From assembly GCF_002250565.1 (NCBI RefSeq), contig NZ_NMVJ01000001.1, positions 186,001 to 250,000 of the forward strand: a stretch of DNA of 64,000 bases, read 5' to 3'. Below the pieces are notes generated by a model. The model had not been told where the DNA came from and made no database searches. It worked only from the letters and a program-made list of their open reading frames with translations. Below, one piece after another: positions 17,182-26,760 of the stretch; the stretch's first letter is position 1; each line of letters starts with the position of its first letter. The translations under genes and the position numbers were made by a program. The DNA is from Parenemella sanctibonifatiensis. GTDB taxonomy: Bacteria > Actinomycetota > Actinomycetes > Propionibacteriales > Propionibacteriaceae.

Positions 17182-20042
17182 CGACGACCGCGCCCCATCC
17201 CGGCACTGCCTCCGGCATCGCTGCACTGGCGCGGGACTTGCCCGAGCTGGACACCTCCACGCTGGGGCGCGGCCTCTACAGCAGTGACTCCTCCATCTAT
17301 CGCGTGGTCCCGCAGGCCGTGCTGCGCCCCCGCAGCCGGGAAGACCTGATCGCCGCGGTCCGAGCCGGGCTGGCGGCCGGCATACCGATCACCGTCCGCG
17401 GCGCCGGCACCTCCTGCGCCGGCAACGCGGTCGGCACCGGCTTGGTGCTGGACGTACGCCAACACCTGCGCACCATCCACAGCATCGACCCGCAGACCCG
17501 CACCGCCGTCGTCGATCCGGGTGTCGTCCAGTCCGAACTGCAGCGGGCAGCCGCCCCCTACGGGCTGCGCTTCGGGCCCGATCCCTCCACCGCGACCCGC
17601 TGCACCATCGGCGGGATGATCGGCAACAACGCCTGCGGTCCCCGCGCGATGGGTTATGGCCGCAGCGCCGACAATGTGGTCGCACTCGAGATCATCGACG
17701 GCACCGGCAACCTGGTCACGGTGCGCAACCCGCAGGCGGGTGAGGTGATCGAGGATCCACTCACCAGCGACCTGCGTGCCCTGGTGGGGACGCAAGCCGA
17801 CGTGGTGCGCCGAGAGTTCGGCACCTTCGGTCGTCAGGTGTCGGGCTACAGCCTGGAGCACTTGCTGCCGGAGTCCTTCCAGCCAGCCTCCTTCTTCGCC
17901 GGCACCGAGGGCACCTTGGGCGTCATCGTGAGCGCGACCGTACGTCTGGTGCCCGACCCGGAGCACCGCCGGATGATCGCGTTGGGTTATCCGAGCATGC
18001 CCGATGCCGCCGACGCCGTGCCGGCGCTGCGGGCGTACGGGCTGACCGCCTGTGAGGGCCTGGACCGGCGCATCGTCGAGGTGGTCCGGCGTCGCCGTGG
18101 CGAGTCCGCGGTGCCGCCGCTGCCCCGCGGTGACGGCTGGATCTTCGTCGAGGTCGCCGGCAACGACCTGGCCGATGTCGACGCCCGCGCCGCAGCCGTG
18201 TTGGATCACTCGGGGGCCCTGGACGGCTGGGTCGTCACCGACGAGGCCCACGTGAGCCGGCTGTGGAAGATCCGGTCCGACGGCGCCGGCTTGGCCGGAG
18301 TCAGCCTGAGCCGCCCGGCGTACGCCGGCTGGGAGGACGCAGCGGTGCCGCCGGAGCGCCTCGGCGACTATCTGCGTGCCTTCGATCAGTTGCTGGAACA
18401 GCACGGCCTGGCCGGGCTGCCGTACGGCCACTTCGGCGATGGCTGCATCCACTGCCGCATCGATTTCGACCTGGACCAGCCCGGCGGACCGCAGCGATAC
18501 GCCGCCTTCGTCACCGCGGCGGCTGACGTGGTCGCCAGCTTCGGCGGGTCGATGTCGGGCGAGCACGGCGACGGCCGGGCCCGGTCGGCTCTGCTGCCGG
18601 CGATGTACTCCCCCGCCGCGCTGGCGTTGATGGCCGACGTGAAGCGCCGATGCGACCCCGACAACCTGCTCAACCCCGGCGTTCTGGTGGGACCTCAGCC
18701 CGGCGTGCCGGTGCGGCCCGTGGAGGCCGACATCCGCGTCGCCAGCCTGCCCGATCTGCCGCTGGTGTCCGGCACGCTGGCCGCCGAGGTGCACCGCTGC
18801 ACCGGCGTCGGGGCCTGCCTGACGGCCTCGGGCGGGATCATGTGTCCCAGTTATCGGGCCACCGGGGATGAGAAGGACTCCACCCGCGGCCGCGCGCGGA
18901 TCCTGCAGGAGCTCGTCAACGGCAGCCTGGTGACCCGGCCCGATGCCGCCGAGGTGCACGACGCTCTGGACCTGTGCCTGTCCTGCAAGGGCTGCTCACG
19001 GGACTGCCCCACCGGCGTGGACATGGCCAGCTACAAGTCGATCGTGACTGACCAGGCCTGGGCCGGCAAAGTCCGGCCCCTCAACCACTACGCGCTCGGC
19101 TGGCTGCCGCGCTGGACCCGGATGATGGGCCAGGTGCCCGGACTGGCCCGGTTCGCGAACGCTGCCCTGCGGCTGCCGGTGCTCGGCAAGCTGGGCGCCC
19201 GAGTCGCCGGGGTGGACACCCGCCGGAAGCTGCCGAGCTTCGCGGCCCAGCCCGCGAGTCGTCGGCTGCGCCGCACGGATGCGCCGGCCGACGGCGTACC
19301 GGTGGTGTTGTGGGTGGATTCCTTCACCGAGGGCATGGCCGGCGCGGGTTCCCTCGAGGCGATCGTGGCGGTGCTGTCGGCCGCCGGATTTGCTCCGCGG
19401 CTGCTGGAGCGCAACGCCTGCTGTGGGCTGACCTGGATCTCGACGGGGCAACGCGAGGGCGCCCGGCGCCAGCTGCGGTCGGCCCTCGACGTGCTGCACC
19501 CGGTGGTCGCCGACGGGGTGCCGGTGGTCGGGGTCGAACCGTCCTGCCTGGCCGTGTGGCGGTCGGATGCCGCCGAACTGTTGCCTGAGGACCCGCGGGT
19601 GGCCGAGGTCGCCGCTGGCGTCCACACATTGGCAGAGGTGCTGGCACGCGCCGAGGAGTGGACCGGCCGAGCGTGGCAACCGCCGCAGCTGACCGGCGTA
19701 CGCATCGTGGCCCAGCCGCACTGCCACCACGCGTCGGTGCTGGGGTGGGAGACGGATGCGGCGTTGCTGCGGGGCGCCGGGGCCGAGGTCGAGATCGTCG
19801 AGGGCTGTTGCGGGCTGGCCGGCAACTTCGGGGTCGAGGCCGGCCATGCCGAGCTCTCCAAGAAGGTCTTCGACCATGATCTCGGGCCGGCGGTCGCGAA
19901 AGCGGCTCCGGACACCGTGATCCTGGCGGACGGATTCTCGTGCCGCCATCAGCTCAGCGAGTATTCCGACCGTACGGCGGCCAGCCTGGCTGAGTTGTTG
20001 GCCGACCGGATCACAGCAGCAGCAACGCCAACGGCGCGATGA
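17178..20042 (+). CDS. FAD-linked oxidase with Fe-S C terminus (D-lactate dehydrogenase-like)
   Basis: A 954-residue fusion enzyme. Residues about 40-220 form the FAD_binding_4 domain (GAGTSCAGNAVG, GMIGNNACGPRAMGYG). About 260-520 is the FAD-oxidase C domain with SGEHGDGRARSALLP. About 535-640 holds two cysteine clusters for 4Fe-4S centres (CTGVGAC...C and CLSCKGCSRDC). The C terminus has two CCG motifs (NACCGLTW, EGCCGLAG) as in heterodisulfide-reductase-like domains. This architecture is used by quinone-linked D-lactate or D-2-hydroxyacid dehydrogenases; the exact substrate is not certain. Its 3' end overlaps the convergent TauE gene by 32 bases. Confidence 0.9.
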   Translation: MTTTAPHPGTASGIAALARDLPELDTSTLGRGLYSSDSSIYRVVPQAVLRPRSREDLIAAVRAGLAAGIPITVRGAGTSCAGNAVGTGLVLDVRQHLRTIHSIDPQTRTAVVDPGVVQSELQRAAAPYGLRFGPDPSTATRCTIGGMIGNNACGPRAMGYGRSADNVVALEIIDGTGNLVTVRNPQAGEVIEDPLTSDLRALVGTQADVVRREFGTFGRQVSGYSLEHLLPESFQPASFFAGTEGTLGVIVSATVRLVPDPEHRRMIALGYPSMPDAADAVPALRAYGLTACEGLDRRIVEVVRRRRGESAVPPLPRGDGWIFVEVAGNDLADVDARAAAVLDHSGALDGWVVTDEAHVSRLWKIRSDGAGLAGVSLSRPAYAGWEDAAVPPERLGDYLRAFDQLLEQHGLAGLPYGHFGDGCIHCRIDFDLDQPGGPQRYAAFVTAAADVVASFGGSMSGEHGDGRARSALLPAMYSPAALALMADVKRRCDPDNLLNPGVLVGPQPGVPVRPVEADIRVASLPDLPLVSGTLAAEVHRCTGVGACLTASGGIMCPSYRATGDEKDSTRGRARILQELVNGSLVTRPDAAEVHDALDLCLSCKGCSRDCPTGVDMASYKSIVTDQAWAGKVRPLNHYALGWLPRWTRMMGQVPGLARFANAALRLPVLGKLGARVAGVDTRRKLPSFAAQPASRRLRRTDAPADGVPVVLWVDSFTEGMAGAGSLEAIVAVLSAAGFAPRLLERNACCGLTWISTGQREGARRQLRSALDVLHPVVADGVPVVGVEPSCLAVWRSDAAELLPEDPRVAEVAAGVHTLAEVLARAEEWTGRAWQPPQLTGVRIVAQPHCHHASVLGWETDAALLRGAGAEVEIVEGCCGLAGNFGVEAGHAELSKKVFDHDLGPAVAKAAPDTVILADGFSCRHQLSEYSDRTAASLAELLADRITAAATPTAR

Positions 20043-20793
20043 TCGCGGCCGACAGTGCCAGCCATTCGAAGGTGGCCTGGGAGACCTTGCCAGTGATGCG
20101 GATGCCGATGATGGTGCCGAGCAGCACCACCGGGACCAGGATCGCGACGATGATGAGGTTGTCGGCGGAATAGAGGCCGAGTGCGGCGCTGAACGGCACT
20201 TTGGTCACGTTGACGATGAGGAAGTACCAGGCTCCGGTGCCGACGAAGGCGGCCTTGGAGACACCCGCGGCGAGCAGATAGAGCGCCATCACCGGACCCG
20301 CCGCGTTGGCGGCCATGGTGGTGAAACCTGCCGCGATGCCTGCGGTGCCGCCGGCCACCCAGCGGCCCAGCTTGCCCTGCTGAGGCAGCGGTTCCTCGTC
20401 CTCCGCCTCGACCTTGTGCCGGGCCCGTCGTTTGGCCCGCCACCGCTGCCACAGCTGCAGCGCGACGCAGACCGCCAGGATCGCGCCGATGCTGCGGCGC
20501 AGCACCAGATCGTCGACCGAGTTGAGGAACCAGGCGCCCAGGAACAGCCCGGGCAGCACCCACGGCAGCAGCCGCACCAGCAAACCCCAGTCACAGTCCC
20601 GACGAAATCGCGTCAGGGCGACGATGTCGCCGACGATGAGCAGCAACAGGATGGTGGCAGTGGATTCCTTGGTGGGCATCACCAGCGCGAAGCCGGCCAC
20701 CGCCAGCGAGCCGAAGCCTCCGACCGAGGTCTTCGAGATTCCGATGATGAGGGCGCCTGCCACCAGGACTGCCCAGGTCAGCAACTGATCCAT
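20011..20793 (-). CDS. TauE/SafE family membrane permease
   Basis: A 260-residue integral membrane protein of the sulfite exporter TauE/SafE family. The first helix motif GALIIGISKTSVGGFGSLAV and the repeat-related FTTMAANAAGPVMALYLL in the second half are the inverted-repeat marks of the family. A basic, acidic cytosolic loop (RRARHKVEAEDEEPLPQQGK) joins the two halves. It probably exports a small sulfur-containing or organic anion; the substrate is unknown. Start ATG 20793 has GAGAGA just upstream; an in-frame start at 20826 is less likely. The upstream 30-bp palindrome separates it from ettA. Confidence 0.88.
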   Translation of the reverse strand: MDQLLTWAVLVAGALIIGISKTSVGGFGSLAVAGFALVMPTKESTATILLLLIVGDIVALTRFRRDCDWGLLVRLLPWVLPGLFLGAWFLNSVDDLVLRRSIGAILAVCVALQLWQRWRAKRRARHKVEAEDEEPLPQQGKLGRWVAGGTAGIAAGFTTMAANAAGPVMALYLLAAGVSKAAFVGTGAWYFLIVNVTKVPFSAALGLYSADNLIIVAILVPVVLLGTIIGIRITGKVSQATFEWLALSAAIIAPLALLLL

Positions 20794-20814
20794 GTTCTCT
20801 CTCGTCAGCGACGA

Positions 20815-20844
20815 AGCGGCAGCCACCGATCGGTGGCTGCCGCT
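20815..20844 (-). terminator. 30-bp perfect palindrome after ettA
   Basis: The 30 bases at 20815-20844 equal their own reverse complement: arm AGCGGCAGCCACC, centre GATC. The RNA would form a 13-bp GC-rich stem with a 4-base loop, 37 bases after the ettA stop. No T-tract follows, so it would be an I-shaped actinobacterial-type terminator or a processing hairpin in the tauE leader. Confidence 0.6.
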
Positions 20845-20881
20845 CGCGCAGGTGGTTGCCGCCCGCGTGGCGGCGTACGTC

Positions 20882-22564
<1,683 letters not shown>

Positions 22565-22677
22565 CAAGACCTCTGCGTTGCTGGGATGAGAGCTGGCGTA
22601 CGCCGCCAGGAACGGTTGCCAGTATGCCAGCGCCCGCTGCAGGCGGCGAGCCAGCCCAACTCAGGTCAACGGCCGGG

Positions 22678-24183
22678 TCAGAGGAACCAGACGGCCAGGG
22701 CGAGCAACGCGACGTTGAGGACCAGTTCGACCGACTGGAGGATGGGCCGCCGGAGGGCCTTGCCGGTACTTCTGGCGCGCAGCACCGCCGCGACCACCGG
22801 CATCACCGCGACCGCGACCAGGAAGCCCCAACCCAACTCGGTGGCGTACTCCCAGGGACCGAATCGCAGTCCCAGCAGCGACACCGTCACCGCTGCCACT
22901 GTGGCGGTGACCACCGACATCCAGCTGCGGCCTCGCACGGCCATCACCCAGCCGCCGACCAGGACCAGCAGCGCGAGGACCATGCCGATCGTGTTGACGC
23001 CCGCCATCGGGTTCGGGGAGTCAGCCACGGTCGACCTCGGGGCATCGGGAGTGCCGACGAGCAGGCCGATGCCGATCACGTCGGTGGTCCGCTGGGTGTC
23101 GGCGACCACGAAGATCACCCGGGAAGTGTTGATGTCGAGGGCAAAGAAGGTACGCGTGCCCCCGGTGCCGCCGTTGTGCCATTGGATGGTGCCCGTCGGC
23201 GCCTCGGCGATCATCCAGGCGCTGCCGAGGACCATGTCGCCCTCGTGGCGAGGCTCGTAGGACTCTGACGCGCCAGGCACGTCCCCAGCCATGAGAGCCT
23301 CGCCATAGCGGCTCATGTCGGCCATGGTGGTCCAAGTGTGGGCGCCCGCCGGAGCGTAGAAATAGCCGTCCCACTCGGGCGCGGTATGTCCGTTGGTCTG
23401 GTGCGGGCGCACCCGCCGCTCCGGCAGCTCCGTGCCGGGTAGGTGGAAGGTGGTCGCGTTCATCCCCAGCGGTTCGAGGAACTGTTCGGTCACCATGGTC
23501 GGCCAGTCCGGGGCGCCGAAGTGGGCGGTCAGGGCGTGGCCCAACAGCGAAGCGCCGAGGTTGGAATAGACGTGGGTCCCCTGCTCAGCGAGCTCGACCT
23601 GCTTGACCTCTTCGAGCCCCTCGGCCACAGGACGGTCGCCAAAAACGTCGTCGTTGGTCCACACGCCCGTGGATGCCTCAAGGACGTCGGAAGGCAGCAG
23701 CGGCGGCAGTCCCGAGGTGTGCGTGGCGAGCTGCTCCAGCGTCACTTCCCCCGCCGGCGTACCTGAGAGCTCCGGCAGCAGTTCCTGCACCGGCTGGTCC
23801 CACTCCAGATCGCGAGCATCCACCTCGCGCGCCAGCAGGATCCCGTTGAAGGTCTTGGTGACCGAACCGAGCTCGATGGGGTCGTCGGGGCCGATCGGAG
23901 CCCCGGTCGAGGACGTGCCCAGCCCGGCGTAGCGGGTGGTGCCGTGGTCGTACTCCATCACCCCGAGCGCGCGGTAGCCCGCATCGGACCCGAGCCGGTC
24001 CTGGCTGCGCGCGATCAGGTCGGGATCGCCGGTGGTGGTGTCATCGAGGGAGGCTCGCGGCCCGAAACCGAACTGGGCCGCGGCGCCGACCAGCAGGGCA
24101 ATCACCACGGTGAGGATCCACTTCCCGCGGAAGTCGAGGTACTTTTTCGTTGCGTCGGCGGACTGGTTCGCTGCTTGGTTCAT
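22678..24183 (-). CDS. Membrane serine hydrolase, beta-lactamase class C / S12 type
   Basis: A 501-residue protein. One N-terminal membrane helix (residues 20-42) is followed by an extracellular serine hydrolase domain of about 330 residues, then about four C-terminal membrane helices. The nucleophile motif is SVTK in LGSVTKTFNG. The second motif is YSNLGASLLG, with Tyr as general base, and HNGGTGG is the third, replacing the KTG triad. This is the penicillin-binding-protein-like (S12, class C) fold; members include esterases, peptidases and lactamases, so a lactamase role is not implied. An ArsR gene lies 33 bases upstream in the same direction and probably controls it. AAGGAG precedes the ATG. 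Confidence 0.88.
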   Translation of the reverse strand: MNQAANQSADATKKYLDFRGKWILTVVIALLVGAAAQFGFGPRASLDDTTTGDPDLIARSQDRLGSDAGYRALGVMEYDHGTTRYAGLGTSSTGAPIGPDDPIELGSVTKTFNGILLAREVDARDLEWDQPVQELLPELSGTPAGEVTLEQLATHTSGLPPLLPSDVLEASTGVWTNDDVFGDRPVAEGLEEVKQVELAEQGTHVYSNLGASLLGHALTAHFGAPDWPTMVTEQFLEPLGMNATTFHLPGTELPERRVRPHQTNGHTAPEWDGYFYAPAGAHTWTTMADMSRYGEALMAGDVPGASESYEPRHEGDMVLGSAWMIAEAPTGTIQWHNGGTGGTRTFFALDINTSRVIFVVADTQRTTDVIGIGLLVGTPDAPRSTVADSPNPMAGVNTIGMVLALLVLVGGWVMAVRGRSWMSVVTATVAAVTVSLLGLRFGPWEYATELGWGFLVAVAVMPVVAAVLRARSTGKALRRPILQSVELVLNVALLALAVWFL

Positions 24184-24216
24184 GGGAGTTTGCTCCTTGG
24201 GCGGGTGCGTGCGGGG

Positions 24217-24726
24217 TCAGCTCGAGGGCAGTGCGATGGTGAGGACGACGGCCAGGGGGACTGCTCGGGCGGGCGGGATCGCGTAGCGCCCGCGGCCTTG
24301 GTGCTCCACCCAGCCGGCCGCGATGAGGATGCGGAGGTGGTGGTGCAGCTGACCGGTGCTGCCCAGTGCTTCGTCGGCGGCCAACCCTGCGGTGGTGTCG
24401 GTGCCGGCCATGATCAGCCGCAGCAGCTCCAGACGTACGGGGTTGGCCAACGCATCCAACCGGTCGGCCGCCAGCCGCCAGTCCTGGTCGGTCAGCCAGT
24501 CCTGAGTACGCGCCCAACTCCAGCCGACTGGGCCGCGCTGGGTGGTGAGGGCGCCGAAGAAGCCGATCGCATCGCGACCCCCGAGCTGGTCGGCCAACTG
24601 GTGGGCCAGCTCGCTGCTGGTCGGCAGCCCCTCGGATGGGTCGGCTGTCGCTGCGACCTGCGAGGCGGCTGCGGCCTCCAATGCCGCCACCCGCGCCTCG
24701 AGTGCCGCGAGTCTGTCATCACTCAT
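24217..24726 (-). CDS. ArsR-type winged-helix regulator with N-terminal coiled coil
   Basis: A 169-residue regulator. The C-terminal half (about residues 80-150) is an ArsR/HTH_20 winged helix: LDALANPVRLELLRLIM, then LGSTGQLHHHLRILIAAGW and a wing GRGRYAIPP. Residues 5-25 (LAALEARVAALEAAAA) form a short coiled coil, unusual for ArsR and likely a dimerisation aid. No metal-binding Cys pair is present, so it is not a metal sensor. TATCAT at 24738-24733 lies 6 bases before ATG 24726, a leaderless start. It is followed by the serine hydrolase gene, its probable target. Confidence 0.85.
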   Translation of the reverse strand: MSDDRLAALEARVAALEAAAASQVAATADPSEGLPTSSELAHQLADQLGGRDAIGFFGALTTQRGPVGWSWARTQDWLTDQDWRLAADRLDALANPVRLELLRLIMAGTDTTAGLAADEALGSTGQLHHHLRILIAAGWVEHQGRGRYAIPPARAVPLAVVLTIALPSS

Positions 24727-24732
24727 GGTTCG

Positions 24733-24760
24733 ATGATACGCACTTCCGAACTTTCGTACC
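24733..24760 (-). promoter_or_regulatory. arsR promoter with imperfect dyad
   Basis: The -10 box is TATCAT at 24738-24733. Just upstream, between TACG and CGTA ends, lies a 22-bp imperfect dyad containing GAAAGT and GGAAGT half-like elements. About two thirds of the paired positions match. It occupies the promoter spacer, so autorepression by ArsR is plausible. Confidence 0.4.
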
Positions 24761-24796
24761 ATCCGGGTCACCGAGAGCCGCTCTAAGGTGGGACTC

Positions 24797-25060
24797 GTGG
24801 CAATCCTCATCGATCCGGCGGTCTGGCCCGCGCACGGCACCACGTGGGCCCATCTGGTCTCCGATGTCTCCTTCGATGAACTGCATGCCTTCGCCGATCG
24901 CGCCGGACTCCCCCGCCGCTCCTTCGACCGGGACCACTACGACGTGCCGTCCGATCGATGGACGGAGATGGTCGAGTTGGGTGCCCAACCGGTACGCGCG
25001 CGGGTGCTGGTGAAACGAGTCATCGCGGCCGGGCTGCGACGGCGCAAACACGAGGTCTGA
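24797..25060 (+). CDS. DUF4031 domain protein
   Basis: An 87-residue protein matching the actinobacterial DUF4031 family: VAILIDPAVWPAHGTTWAHL at the start, then SDVSFDELHAFADRAG and DRDHYDVPSDRW. Function unknown; the conserved Asp, His and Trp suggest an enzyme or nucleotide-related role but nothing is proven. Start GTG 24797 is chosen because TAAGGT (24784-24789) lies 7 bases upstream; an earlier in-frame GTG at 24788 overlaps that box. It diverges from arsR and is followed by a histidine phosphatase gene with its own promoter. Confidence 0.85.
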   Translation: MAILIDPAVWPAHGTTWAHLVSDVSFDELHAFADRAGLPRRSFDRDHYDVPSDRWTEMVELGAQPVRARVLVKRVIAAGLRRRKHEV

Positions 25061-25089
25061 CACCTACCCGATGGCCCTATGGTGGCGGC

Positions 25090-25893
25090 ATGAAGGTGCT
25101 GCTCATTCGCCACGCTGAATCCGCCAACAACCGTTCCATGCAGTCCTCGGGCTCCTCGGCGCCGTCGGCCGAACAGGCGCGTCGCGCCGCCGGGGGCCGG
25201 GTCGCCGACCCCGGCATCACCGAGCTCGGTCACCAGCAGGCCGCCGCCCTGGGCCGTTGGCTGGGCAGTGAGGAGCCTCGGCCGAGCCGCCTCTTCAGTT
25301 CGCTGATGACGCGCGCCATCGAAACCTCCCGCCCGGTCGCCGAGGCCCTGGACCTGCCGATCGAGGGACGCGACGACCTCTACGAGTGCGTCGGCCCCTA
25401 CGAGGGCAGCTACGGCAACGCGACACTGCATCCCGGCAGTCCTCGCGAGCAACTGCAGGCGCTCACCCCGCGGCTGCAGCTGCCCGAGTCTGTCACCGAC
25501 GAGGGGTGGTGGCGTGGCCCCATCGAAGACGCCGCCGGGGCGATGCAGCGGGCGCTGCGGATCGCCGACTGGCTGACAGGCTTGGACGAGGAGTGCGTGG
25601 CGATCGTCTGCCATGCCGCGATCAGTTCGATGATCCTCAGCGCGCTGATCGACCCGGATCGGCTCCGAGCCATGAGCGAACAGGACGACCCGGGCGCCCA
25701 CGACCTGCCGGTCTGGTTTCCCCTGGACAACACCTCGATCAGCTGCGTCGAGCTCAACCCCGGCGAGCAGACCTTCGTGGACTGGGTGAACCGCATCGAC
25801 CACCTGCGCGAGGTCGCCGACCATCAGCCCTCCAAGGTCAACTTCCCGTTCCCGCCCTCGCGGGCGCGAGCCAACGACAACCTGATGCGCTGA
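25090..25893 (+). CDS. Histidine phosphatase superfamily protein
   Basis: A 267-residue phosphoglycerate-mutase-like protein. The catalytic RHG-type motif is LIRHAESANN at the N terminus, where the phospho-acceptor His is followed by Ala rather than Gly, a common variant. Asp-Glu partners occur in YECVGPYEG, and the second His is in IVCHAAISS. The long C-terminal part (from about 180) carries NTSISCVELNPGE. Substrate unknown. TATGGT at 25078-25083 lies 6 bases before ATG 25090, so it is leaderless. It converges on the merR gene. Confidence 0.87.
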   Translation: MKVLLIRHAESANNRSMQSSGSSAPSAEQARRAAGGRVADPGITELGHQQAAALGRWLGSEEPRPSRLFSSLMTRAIETSRPVAEALDLPIEGRDDLYECVGPYEGSYGNATLHPGSPREQLQALTPRLQLPESVTDEGWWRGPIEDAAGAMQRALRIADWLTGLDEECVAIVCHAAISSMILSALIDPDRLRAMSEQDDPGAHDLPVWFPLDNTSISCVELNPGEQTFVDWVNRIDHLREVADHQPSKVNFPFPPSRARANDNLMR

Positions 25894-25917
25894 GCCGAGA
25901 GTCTTGGTGCGCGTGAC

Positions 25918-26334
25918 TCAGACTCCCGTGGAGTCCAGGTCGGCCAGCCAGCGGTCGATGAGCCGGCGCGACCGGCGCAAGGCTGCCTGACGGCGGGCGA
26001 TCCCGGCGCGCAGTTGCTTCAGTTGGTCGCGGGCACGGGACACCAGCACGTCTGGGCTGTCAGGGACGGCTGGGTCCGCGCGGGACTTCACGGCGATGAG
26101 CGCGCGGACATCGGCCATCGAGAAACCGGCCTCGCGCATGGTGTGGACGACGTGGAGCGCGTCCATGTCGCGCTGCGCAAAGCTGCGCCGCCCCGCGTCG
26201 TCACGAGCAGGGTCGACCAGCCCCTCGGCCTCGTAGTAGCGGACCGCTTCGACGCTCACTCCCAGGTGCCGCGCGACGGCGCCGATGGCCAGCGGAGCAC
26301 CGCAGTCGTGGTCCTCGTCATCGGGATCAGGCAC
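25918..26334 (-). CDS. MerR-family transcriptional regulator
   Basis: A 138-residue regulator. The MerR helix-turn-helix and wing are LAIGAVARHLGVSVEAVRYY and GLVDPARDDAGRRSF at about residues 15-52. A second helical segment (FSMADVRALIAVK) and a long dimerisation helix follow. The C terminus is short, without metal-binding cysteines, so the effector is probably an organic molecule or redox stress. Start GTG 26334 is backed by CATACT (26347-26342), 7 bases upstream. The gene directly upstream on the same strand has a MerR-type promoter, so this protein likely activates it and, by read-through, itself. Confidence 0.88.
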   Translation of the reverse strand: MPDPDDEDHDCGAPLAIGAVARHLGVSVEAVRYYEAEGLVDPARDDAGRRSFAQRDMDALHVVHTMREAGFSMADVRALIAVKSRADPAVPDSPDVLVSRARDQLKQLRAGIARRQAALRRSRRLIDRWLADLDSTGV

Positions 26335-26369
26335 GGTCTCGAGTATGCCCTCCGGGCCACCCGCGCCGG

Positions 26370-26699
26370 TCACGGTTGCTGGTGCCCCACGACCCACACG
26401 ACGCCGATGGCCACCGCCACCGCCCCGCGAACGGCGTGGTGCAGCAACACATTGGAGTGTTCGACCAGGGCACCGAAAACGATCGGCGCAATCGAGGCCA
26501 GCACCAGTCCGGCGATGACCAGCGCCGTACGCTGACTGATCCCGCCCCAGACCAGGGCACCGGCAGCACACACGAACAGGATGCACGGCAGGATCCGGGT
26601 GGCCAGCCGGCCGGGCGCCTCCACCGTGAAACCAGCTACGGCGAGAAAGGCGTTGAGGAGCGCGTAGAGGAGGACCAGGACAAGTCCGAAGATCGACAT
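26370..26699 (-). CDS. Small four-helix membrane protein under a MerR-type promoter
   Basis: A 109-residue protein with about four membrane helices: FGLVLVLLYALLNAFLAVAG, then ILPCILFVCAAGALVWGG, TALVIAGLVLASIAPIVFGA and AVRGAVAVAIGVVWVVG. It contains two Cys in helix 2 and two His in the last loop. I do not recognise the family. ATG 26699 starts 7 bases after the -10 box TAGCGT, so the message is leaderless. The merR gene follows by 35 bases. A role in drug, lipid or stress response is guessed from the regulator type only. Confidence 0.75.
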   Translation of the reverse strand: MSIFGLVLVLLYALLNAFLAVAGFTVEAPGRLATRILPCILFVCAAGALVWGGISQRTALVIAGLVLASIAPIVFGALVEHSNVLLHHAVRGAVAVAIGVVWVVGHQQP

Positions 26700-26706
26700 G
26701 CTCGGA

Positions 26707-26737
26707 ACGCTAGGACCTGAAGTGCACTTCAGGTCAA
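26707..26737 (-). promoter_or_regulatory. MerR-type promoter: 19-bp spacer holding a 22-bp perfect palindrome
   Basis: On the minus strand the -35 box TTGACC is at 26737-26732 and the -10 box TAGCGT at 26712-26707. The spacer is 19 bp, the over-long spacing that MerR-family activators correct by DNA distortion. A perfect palindrome (half GACCTGAAGTG) covers 26714-26735, centred in that spacer. The ATG at 26699 follows 7 bases after the -10 box. The fit to the MerR paradigm is close, and the merR gene lies in the same operon. Confidence 0.82.
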
Positions 26738-26760
26738 GAGCGTGATCTTCGGAGCCGGCC

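Noticed and set aside
16926-18959. Long minus-strand frame (677 codons) opposite the dehydrogenase gene
   Set aside because: Shadow of a GC-rich gene on the other strand; no recognisable motif and rich in Gly/Ala/Arg/His.
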